Source: Pseudomonas sp. GM74 (GTDB lineage Bacteria > Pseudomonadota > Gammaproteobacteria > Pseudomonadales > Pseudomonadaceae). Taken from it: a stretch of DNA of 64,000 bases. The notes beneath the pieces were generated by a model. The model was not told the origin of the DNA, made no database searches, and saw nothing but the letters and a program-made list of their open reading frames with translations. Below, piece by piece: positions 57,197-64,000 of this stretch (position 1 is its first letter; each line of letters begins with the position of its first letter). The position numbers and the translations under genes are program-made. The DNA lies in the NCBI RefSeq assembly GCF_000282455.1, contig NZ_AKJG01000037.1:19155-83154 (forward strand), in the 5' to 3' direction.

Positions 57197-57841
57197 TCAA
57201 GCGTCGCGAAACAACCAAGGCTGGCTCGCACGATGTTTGGCTTCAAACGTCGCAATCGCATCGCCGTCCTGCAAGGTCAGGCCGATATCGTCCAGGCCGT
57301 TGAGCAGACAGTGTTTGCGGAAGGCATCAATTTCGAAGCTCAACACCTTGCCGTCGGGGCGGGTCACGGTCTGGGCTTGCAGATCGACCTGCAACTGATA
57401 GCCCGGATTGGACTCGACCTGCTGGAACAGTTCGTCGACTTCGGCATCGCTCAGGATGATCGGCAGCAAGCCGTTCTTGAAGCTGTTGTTGAAGAAGATG
57501 TCGGCGTAGCTCGGCGCGATGATGCTGCGGAAACCGTACTCTTCCAGCGCCCACGGCGCGTGTTCACGGCTGGAGCCGCAACCGAAGTTCTCGCGGGCCA
57601 GCAACACGCTGGCGCCCTGGTAACGTTCGGCGTTGAGGACGAAGTCCTTGTTCAGCGGACGCTTGGAGTTGTCCTGGTAAGGCTGGCCCACATCCAGGTA
57701 ACGCCATTCATCGAACAGGTTCGGGCCAAAGCCCGTACGCTTGATCGACTTCAAGAATTGCTTGGGAATGATCTGATCGGTGTCGACGTTGGCACGATCC
57801 AAAGGCGCGACAAGTCCAGTGTGCTGGGTAAAAGCTTTCAT
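57197..57841 (-). CDS. leuD: 3-isopropylmalate dehydratase small subunit
   Basis: LeuD is the swivelling domain of isopropylmalate isomerase. The 214-residue protein begins [30 protein letters not shown] and has [20 protein letters not shown], the conserved substrate loop. The gene starts ten bases after the leuC stop and is co-transcribed with it. Confidence 0.96.
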   Translation of the reverse strand: MKAFTQHTGLVAPLDRANVDTDQIIPKQFLKSIKRTGFGPNLFDEWRYLDVGQPYQDNSKRPLNKDFVLNAERYQGASVLLARENFGCGSSREHAPWALEEYGFRSIIAPSYADIFFNNSFKNGLLPIILSDAEVDELFQQVESNPGYQLQVDLQAQTVTRPDGKVLSFEIDAFRKHCLLNGLDDIGLTLQDGDAIATFEAKHRASQPWLFRDA

Positions 57842-57851
57842 GCTGCGCTCC

Positions 57852-59270
57852 TTAAATCAATTCACGGACGTCGACGAAACGACCGTTTACGGCAGCGGCC
57901 GCGGCCATGGCCGGGCTGACGAGGTGGGTACGGCCACCGGCGCCCTGACGGCCTTCGAAGTTACGGTTGGAAGTCGAAGCGCAATGCTCGCCGGACTCCA
58001 AACGGTCCGGGTTCATCGCCAGGCACATCGAGCAACCCGGCTCGCGCCATTCGAAACCGGCTTCGAGGAAAATCTTGTCCAGGCCTTCCGATTCGGCCTG
58101 CGCCTTCACCAGACCAGAACCCGGCACGACGATGGCCTGCTTGATGGTCGAGGCCACTTTGCGGCCCTTGGCAATCACGGCCGCCGCACGCAGGTCTTCG
58201 ATCCGCGAGTTGGTGCAGGAACCGATGAACACGCGGTCGAGCTGAATGTCGGTGATCGCCTGGTTTGCGGTCAAACCCATGTACTTCAAGGCACGGACGA
58301 TGGAATCTCGCTTGACCAGGTCCATTTCCTTCGCAGGATCCGGCACGTTCTGGTCCACCGCCAACACCATCTCAGGCGAAGTGCCCCAGCTGACTTGCGG
58401 CTTGATCTGGGTGGCGTCGAGCTCGACAACAGTATCGAACCTGGCATCAGCGTCAGACACCAGGTCTTTCCAGGCTTCGACGGCCAGATCCCACTCCGCG
58501 CCTTTCGGCGCGAACGGACGACCCTTGACGTATTCCACGGTCTTTTCATCAGCCGCTACCAGGCCTACGCGAGCACCGGCCTCGATGGACATGTTGCAGA
58601 TGGTCATGCGGCCTTCGACGGACAGGTCGCGAATCGCGCTGCCGGCGAATTCGATGGCGTGGCCATTACCGCCGGCGGTGCCGATCTTGCCGATCACGGC
58701 GAGGACGATGTCCTTGGCGGTCACGCCGAACGGCAATTGGCCTTCGACGCGCACCAGCATGTTCTTCATTTTCTTGGCGACCAGGCACTGGGTGGCGAGC
58801 ACATGCTCGACCTCGGAAGTGCCGATACCGTGCGCCAATGCGCCGAATGCGCCGTGGGTCGAGGTGTGGGAGTCGCCGCAGACCACGGTCATGCCCGGCA
58901 AGGTGGCGCCCTGCTCCGGGCCGATGACGTGGACGATGCCTTGGCGAACGTCGTTCATCTTGAACTCGACGATGCCGTATTCATCGCAGTTGTCATCGAG
59001 GGTCTGGACTTGCAGGCGCGAGACCTGGTCAACGATGGCGTCGATGCCGCCTTTGCGCTCCGGGGTGGTCGGTACGTTGTGGTCCGGGGTCGCGATGTTG
59101 GCATCGATGCGCCATGGCTTGCGCCCGGCCAGACGCAGGCCTTCGAAGGCTTGCGGCGAGGTCACTTCGTGGATGATGTGACGATCGATGTAGATCAGCG
59201 CAGAGCCATCGTCGCGCTGCTTGACCAAATGCGAATCCCAGAGCTTGTCGTAGAGCGTTTTGCCGGCCAT
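57852..59270 (-). CDS. leuC: 3-isopropylmalate dehydratase large subunit
   Basis: LeuC carries the 4Fe-4S cluster that isomerises 2- to 3-isopropylmalate. The 472-residue sequence has [35 protein letters not shown] (cluster Cys), and [15 protein letters not shown] with the other two Cys. It is the first gene of the leu block and divergent from a LysR gene across a 148-bp AT-rich gap. Confidence 0.97.
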   Translation of the reverse strand: MAGKTLYDKLWDSHLVKQRDDGSALIYIDRHIIHEVTSPQAFEGLRLAGRKPWRIDANIATPDHNVPTTPERKGGIDAIVDQVSRLQVQTLDDNCDEYGIVEFKMNDVRQGIVHVIGPEQGATLPGMTVVCGDSHTSTHGAFGALAHGIGTSEVEHVLATQCLVAKKMKNMLVRVEGQLPFGVTAKDIVLAVIGKIGTAGGNGHAIEFAGSAIRDLSVEGRMTICNMSIEAGARVGLVAADEKTVEYVKGRPFAPKGAEWDLAVEAWKDLVSDADARFDTVVELDATQIKPQVSWGTSPEMVLAVDQNVPDPAKEMDLVKRDSIVRALKYMGLTANQAITDIQLDRVFIGSCTNSRIEDLRAAAVIAKGRKVASTIKQAIVVPGSGLVKAQAESEGLDKIFLEAGFEWREPGCSMCLAMNPDRLESGEHCASTSNRNFEGRQGAGGRTHLVSPAMAAAAAVNGRFVDVRELI

Positions 59271-59418
59271 CAGACGGTTTCCTCATCAGCTTGTTTCTAT
59301 GCCCCGGATTTTGAATGACTCAATAACCCCTTGGCTTGTGAGGCTGATCCTATGGGGTTACATTAAATAACTCAAATTCATATTTTTTATGCTTTGGATA
59401 ACAAACTGGAATACAACC

Positions 59419-60309
59419 ATGGACCTGGCCAACCTCAATGCTTTTATTGCCATCGCCGAGACCGGAAGCTTCTCCGGCGCCGGCGAACGGCTGCACCTGA
59501 CCCAGCCCGCGATCAGCAAACGCATCGCCGGGCTGGAGCAGCAATTGAAGGTGCGGTTGTTCGATCGCCTGGGGCGTGAAGTGGGCCTGACCGAGGCCGG
59601 GCGCGCCCTGCTGCCGCGGGCCTACCAGATTCTCAATGTCCTTGATGATACGCGCCGTGCCCTGACCAACCTCACGGGCGAAGTGACCGGCCGTCTGACC
59701 CTGGCCACCAGTCACCACATCGGCCTGCACCGTTTGCCGCCCTTATTAAGGGAGTTCACCCGACGCTACCCACAAGTGGCACTGGATATTCAGTTCCTCG
59801 ATTCGGAAGTGGCCTACGAGGAAATTCTCCATGGCCGTGCCGAACTGGCGGTCATCACCCTGGCACCAGAACCCCACGCGCTGGTCAAGGCCACCCCGGT
59901 GTGGGACGACCCGTTGGATTTCGTGGTCGCCCCGGAGCATTCGTTGCTCAATAACGGCAAGGTCAGCCTGGCGGACATCGCCCGACACCCGGCGGTCTTC
60001 CCCGGCGGCAACACCTTTACCCACCACATTGTGCAGCGGCTGTTTGAAGCCCAGGGCCTGACGCCAAACATCGCCATGAGCACCAACTACCTGGAAACCA
60101 TCAAGATGATGGTCTCGATCGGCCTGGCCTGGAGCGTTTTGCCGCGCACAATGCTCGATGACCAAGTGGCGCGCATACCTTTGCCGGGCATACAGCTCAC
60201 TCGCCAGCTAGGCTATATCCTGCACACGGAAAGGACACTGTCGAACGCCGCGCGGGCCTTCATGGCGCTGCTGGATGCTCAACTCGATCCGCCAGGGACT
60301 CAAGGCTAA
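59419..60309 (+). CDS. LysR-type regulator divergent from leuC
   Basis: The 296-residue regulator has its helix-turn-helix at about residues 4-60 (NAFIAIAETGSFSGAGERLHLTQPAISKRIAGLEQQL) and a typical effector domain. It faces leuC, so leuCDB control is likely but not shown. The start at 59419 is chosen to match the family N-terminus MDLANLNAFI. The intergenic region is AT-rich, with a T6 run near 59390. Confidence 0.88.
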   Translation: MDLANLNAFIAIAETGSFSGAGERLHLTQPAISKRIAGLEQQLKVRLFDRLGREVGLTEAGRALLPRAYQILNVLDDTRRALTNLTGEVTGRLTLATSHHIGLHRLPPLLREFTRRYPQVALDIQFLDSEVAYEEILHGRAELAVITLAPEPHALVKATPVWDDPLDFVVAPEHSLLNNGKVSLADIARHPAVFPGGNTFTHHIVQRLFEAQGLTPNIAMSTNYLETIKMMVSIGLAWSVLPRTMLDDQVARIPLPGIQLTRQLGYILHTERTLSNAARAFMALLDAQLDPPGTQG

Positions 60310-60374
60310 GTTGTGCTACTCCTATAGAGCCGCGAAATCCCGTGCCAAACGCCCATTCAGCCTAAGGCTTGCCA

Positions 60375-63300
60375 ATGCCCAAATCTGTTGACCGTATTCC
60401 GCCAATGCCGCGCATACAGGCTCTTGACCCGAAAAACTCCGAGCAGAGCTGGGAAAGCGCCTCGCAACTGTTGGCCGCGCTCAACGGCGCGCGCTTGGGC
60501 GCCTGGTACTGGGACATCGAGCGCGGGCAGATCAGCTGGTCCCGGGGTACGCAGGCGCTGTTCGGCTTCGATCCCCGCAAACCGTTGCCATCGGATCTGG
60601 AATACCTCGACTTGCTGCCTCCGGAAGATCGCGCGAAAACCGTTCGCGCGTTCCACGCGGTCATCGCTGGCGCGCCGCTGGAGCAAATGATGCATCACCG
60701 CATCCGCTGGCCCGATGGCAGCCTGCACTGGCTGGAAATCAGCGGCAGCCTGTTGCCGGACAAGCACGGCCGGCCACGGATGATCGGTGTGATCCGCGAG
60801 ATTACCCACCAGCGTCAGCGCGAACAGGCATTGAGCAGTTCGGAAAAACGCTTCGCCACCCTGTTCCACCTGTGCCCGAACATGGTCCTGCTGACCCGCC
60901 AGGACGACGGCCTGATCTCCGAAGCCAACCAGTATTTCGAAAGCCTGTTCGGCTGGCCGGTGCAAGACGCGATCGGCCGCACCACCCTGGAGCTGGGCCT
61001 GTGGGTACATCCCGAGCAACGGGACGACCTGGTCAAGGCCACCAAGGCCAAAGGCGACCTGGTCAGCATGGAAGTGCAGTTTCGTGCCAGCAATGGTCAG
61101 GTCCACGATGGCATCCTCAGTGCGCAAAAGGTCGAGCTCGAAGGCCAGCCCTATCTACTGAGCACCTTCCTTGACACCACCGAACGCAAAGTCGCCGAAC
61201 AGGCCCTCAAGGACAGCCAGGAGCGCCTCGACCTGGCCCTGGACTCGGCGCAACTCGGCACCTGGGACTGGCACATTCCCAGCGGCATGCTCTACGGATC
61301 GGCACGGGCCGCCCAACTGCACGGCCTGGACGCCAAACCCTTTCACGAGTCTTTCGACGAGTTCTTCGAAGGCGTGCCCGGTGAAGAACGCGACACAATG
61401 CGCGACGCTTACCGCAGCCTGCGTGAAGGCCCGGCCGGCAACTATCAATTGACCTACCGCGTGCAATTGCCCGACGGCAGCTCGCGCTACCTGGAAAGCC
61501 GTGCCCGCCTCTACCGTGATGACAGCGGCGTGCCGGTGCGCATGGCCGGCACATTGCTCGACATCACCGACCAGGTGGAGCGCGAACAACGGCTGGTGGC
61601 TTCCGAAGAAAAGTTCGCCACGCTGTTCCAGGTCAGCCCCGATCCGATCTGCGTCACCCACCAGGACTCCGGCCAGTTCATTGAGATCAACTCCAGCTTC
61701 ACCCAGACTTTCGGCTGGAGCACCGCCGATGTGATCGGCCGCAGCGCAGACGAAATCGGCTTGTGGGACGCCTCGGCAAAAAGCCTGCGGCGGATCGAAC
61801 AAGTGATCCGCGAACAAGGCCTGAACAACGTGGCCATTCTGGTCCAGCACAAGGACGGACAGGCCCTGACTTGCGTGATTTCCAGCCGCCAGATCAGCGT
61901 CAGCGACCAGCCCTGCATCGTCACCACGCTGCGCGACATCACCCAGCAACAGCGCTCGGAAGCGGCGCTCAAGGCCAGTGAAGAGAAATTCGCCAAGGCG
62001 TTCCACTCCAGCCCCGACGCCATCACTATCACCGAACGCGACACCGGACGCTACCTGGAGGTCAACGACGGTTTCTGCCGCCTGACCGGCTACCGCGCCG
62101 AGGAGGTGGTGGGCCGCACGGTGTACCAGGTAGGGATCTGGGCGGAAGAAAAACAACGCTCGGCGCTGCTGGCCGAATTGCAGATCAAGGGCCGGGTTCA
62201 TCACCAGGAGATGCTCGGGCGCAACAAGCGCGGCGAACTGCTCACCGTCGAAGTCTCGGTGGAACCGATCACCCTCAACGAAACCGCCTGCCTGCTGCTG
62301 ACCGCACGCGACGTCAGCCTGCTGAAAAACGCCGAAGCGCAGATCCGCCACCTGGCCTACCACGACCCACTGACCAACCTGCCCAACCGCGCCTTGCTGA
62401 TGGACCGCCTGAGTCAGCAGATCGCCCTGCTCAAACGGCATAACCTGCGCGGTGCGCTGATGTTCCTCGACCTCGACCACTTCAAGCACATCAACGACTC
62501 CCTCGGGCACCCGGTGGGCGACACTGTGCTGAAAATCATCACCGCGCGCCTGGAGGCCAGCGTGCGCATGGAGGACACCGTTGCGCGCCTGGGCGGTGAC
62601 GAATTCGTGGTGCTGCTCAGTGGCCTCGAAGGCTCGCGCGGCGAGGTCAGCGAACAGGTTCGAGAAGTGGCCGACACCATCCGCGAACTGTTGTCCGAAC
62701 CGATGTTCCTCGACGGCCAGCGCCTGCAGGTGACCCCAAGCATCGGCATTGCCCTGATCCCCGATCACGGTTCGACCCCGACCGACCTGCTCAAGCGCGC
62801 CGACATCGCGCTTTATCGCGCCAAGGACTCGGGGCGCAATACCGCGCAGATGTACCACAACACCATGCAGAAGGCCGCGAGCGAACGCCTGCGCATGGAG
62901 ACTGACTTGCGCCTGGCGCTTTCCCGGGGCGAATTTCGCGTGCACTACCAACCCCAGGTCGACGCCCGGGGCGACCGCATCGTCGGTGCCGAGGCCCTGG
63001 TACGCTGGAATCATCCGGAACTCGGCGCGCAGTCCCCCAACGAGTTCATCAAGGTGCTGGAAGACAGCGGACTGATTCTGGAGGTCGGCACCTGGATCCT
63101 CGACGAGGCCTGCCAGGCCTTCAAACAGTTGATCGACCAAGGCCTGGTGAATCCGTACAAATTCAGCCTGTGCGTGAACATCAGCCCGCGCCAGTTCCGC
63201 CAGAACGATTTCGTCGAACGAATTGAAAACAGCCTGGCCAGCTATGGCCTGCCCTGCTCCTTGTTGAAGCTGGAAATCACCGAAGGCATCGTGATCCAGA

Positions 63301-63653
63301 ACCTGGAGGACACCATCAGCAAAATGCGCCGCCTGAAAAAGCTCGGTGTGAGCTTCGCCATGGACGACTTCGGTACCGGCTATTCCTCACTGACCTACCT
63401 CAAGCGCTTGCCGGTCGACACCCTGAAAATTGACCAGTCGTTCATCCGCGACGCTACCAGCGATCCGAACGACGCCGAGATCATCCGCGCCATCGTCGCC
63501 ATGGCCCACAGCCTGGATTTGAAGGTGATTGCCGAAGGGGTGGAAACAGCGGAGCAGCTGGAGTTCCTTCAAGGTCTGGAGTGTCACTTCTATCAAGGGT
63601 ATTTGCACAGCCAGCCGTTGCCGGTGGAAGAGTTTCAGTTGTTACTCAAGTAA
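60375..63653 (+). CDS. Multi-PAS GGDEF-EAL cyclic-di-GMP protein
   Basis: The 1,092-residue protein has five PAS/PAC sensor repeats (about residues 20-660; repeated EEKFATLF, EKRFATLF and ITQQQR-type junctions), a GGDEF domain (about 670-835) and an EAL domain (about 850-1090). RLGGDEFVVLL is intact, and RMED five residues before GGDEF fits an inhibitory I-site. The EAL part keeps GAEALVRW, KLEITEG and MDDFGTGYSSLTYLKRLPVDTLKIDQSFI, so both synthesis and hydrolysis of cyclic-di-GMP are possible. No membrane segment or signal peptide is evident, so sensing is cytoplasmic. Confidence 0.93.
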   Translation: MPKSVDRIPPMPRIQALDPKNSEQSWESASQLLAALNGARLGAWYWDIERGQISWSRGTQALFGFDPRKPLPSDLEYLDLLPPEDRAKTVRAFHAVIAGAPLEQMMHHRIRWPDGSLHWLEISGSLLPDKHGRPRMIGVIREITHQRQREQALSSSEKRFATLFHLCPNMVLLTRQDDGLISEANQYFESLFGWPVQDAIGRTTLELGLWVHPEQRDDLVKATKAKGDLVSMEVQFRASNGQVHDGILSAQKVELEGQPYLLSTFLDTTERKVAEQALKDSQERLDLALDSAQLGTWDWHIPSGMLYGSARAAQLHGLDAKPFHESFDEFFEGVPGEERDTMRDAYRSLREGPAGNYQLTYRVQLPDGSSRYLESRARLYRDDSGVPVRMAGTLLDITDQVEREQRLVASEEKFATLFQVSPDPICVTHQDSGQFIEINSSFTQTFGWSTADVIGRSADEIGLWDASAKSLRRIEQVIREQGLNNVAILVQHKDGQALTCVISSRQISVSDQPCIVTTLRDITQQQRSEAALKASEEKFAKAFHSSPDAITITERDTGRYLEVNDGFCRLTGYRAEEVVGRTVYQVGIWAEEKQRSALLAELQIKGRVHHQEMLGRNKRGELLTVEVSVEPITLNETACLLLTARDVSLLKNAEAQIRHLAYHDPLTNLPNRALLMDRLSQQIALLKRHNLRGALMFLDLDHFKHINDSLGHPVGDTVLKIITARLEASVRMEDTVARLGGDEFVVLLSGLEGSRGEVSEQVREVADTIRELLSEPMFLDGQRLQVTPSIGIALIPDHGSTPTDLLKRADIALYRAKDSGRNTAQMYHNTMQKAASERLRMETDLRLALSRGEFRVHYQPQVDARGDRIVGAEALVRWNHPELGAQSPNEFIKVLEDSGLILEVGTWILDEACQAFKQLIDQGLVNPYKFSLCVNISPRQFRQNDFVERIENSLASYGLPCSLLKLEITEGIVIQNLEDTISKMRRLKKLGVSFAMDDFGTGYSSLTYLKRLPVDTLKIDQSFIRDATSDPNDAEIIRAIVAMAHSLDLKVIAEGVETAEQLEFLQGLECHFYQGYLHSQPLPVEEFQLLLK

Positions 63654-63908
63654 CAGGGAAGCACTGCCACCTCCAAACCTGCACATCCTCCCTGATGCTC
63701 TGTAGCGGCCAGAAGGCCGCCACAGATCGATCCTCTATTTCCTACACGCATCCCGGAATCGTCCTCTATACGTTTAACTTCCCTGCGTTGACCCTGTGCG
63801 CCGCGCTTGGCCATGCCTGCCTTTTCACTCGGGGGCAGGAGCCATTTGCTTGTTGGCGGACGCCCCGAGCGCCTGCCTCAAGTCGTCAACAGACAGGGAA
63901 ATCAAGCA
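63654..63908. other. Intergenic region before the PAAR gene
   Basis: No gene is supported here. A short hairpin (GCGGCC-AGAA-GGCCGC at about 63705-63720) after the GGDEF-EAL gene may act as a REP remnant or weak terminator. An open frame across the region overlaps the upstream gene and has no ribosome binding site. Confidence 0.5.
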
Positions 63909-64000
63909 ATGACAGAGGGGTATTTCATTCGCAAGGATGACTGGACCACCTGCGGCGGCAAGGTGCTGGAAGCCGATGGCCACCTGATGATGTTTGACTT
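63909..64000 (+). CDS. PAAR-domain protein, 5' part
   Basis: The first 30 codons read MTEGYFIRKDDWTTCGGKVLEADGHLMMFD before the window ends. This is the opening of PAAR-repeat proteins, which cap the VgrG spike of type VI secretion systems and may carry C-terminal toxins. A purine-rich AGGGAAATCAAGCA precedes the ATG. Whether a toxin domain follows cannot be seen here. Confidence 0.7.
   Translation, partial: MTEGYFIRKDDWTTCGGKVLEADGHLMMFD

Noticed and set aside
61155..63140. 661-codon minus-strand frame
   Set aside because: It is antisense to the GGDEF-EAL gene, whose catalytic motifs are intact.

Overview
The window is about 64 kb of GC-rich gammaproteobacterial chromosome that looks like the Pseudomonas fluorescens group. 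Three things point there: a leuC-leuD-leuB-asd-usg-fimV-truA-trpF-accD-folC-dedD-cvpA-purF-metZ gene order that I know from Pseudomonas, Pseudomonas-type REP palindromes between genes, and Pseudomonas-restricted small families such as DUF1654. This identification rests on recalled family knowledge, not on a search.

Layout. 1-9.7 kb: the 5' part of a ribose-type binding protein gene with a LacI-type operator, periplasmic glutaminase-asparaginase (ansB) behind an apparent AauR/sigma-54 control region, a LexA-boxed DUF1654-endA pair, a SPOR lipoprotein, csrA, a DUF2214 membrane protein, a Tat-exported beta-carbonic anhydrase, a DUF1254/DUF1214 exported protein and several small hypotheticals. 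9.67-17.9 kb: an accessory region. It starts with an IS1182-family element carrying an apparent passenger gene between 22-bp inverted ends, then an SDR/epimerase, two small membrane proteins, and a heavily deleted prophage. The prophage keeps a truncated Rz with embedded Rz1, an O-acyltransferase, a frameshifted tail fibre, a few small phage genes and an integrase C-terminus, and it ends at tRNA-Val(GAC).

18.1-31.2 kb: gamma-glutamylputrescine oxidase-like flavoprotein; XdhC with a three-subunit periplasmic molybdenum hydroxylase (Tat-signalled Mo subunit, 2Fe-2S subunit, tri-haem cytochrome c); then a LysR-controlled non-phosphorylative L-rhamnonate pathway (transporter, dehydratase, aldolase, lactaldehyde dehydrogenase). 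31.2-39.8 kb: a complete minus-strand ferric-siderophore module in transcription order sigma factor, FecR-type anti-sigma, TonB receptor with STN signalling domain, binding protein, two permeases, ATPase and FhuF-like reductase, headed by a Fur-box-like sequence. 40.1-40.6 kb: tRNA-Asp, tRNA-Asp, tRNA-Val(TAC).

40.7-59.4 kb: the conserved housekeeping block on the minus strand (methionine, purine, folate, fatty-acid, tryptophan, leucine and aspartate-family biosynthesis, tRNA pseudouridylation, FimV), with a LysR gene divergent from leuC. 60.4-64 kb: a five-PAS GGDEF-EAL protein and the start of a PAAR-repeat protein cut by the window edge.

I saw no CRISPR array, rRNA or replication origin. 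The most unusual parts are the passenger-bearing IS, the eroded prophage that kept an acyltransferase at its lysis locus, the LexA-boxed nuclease operon, and the ansB control region.
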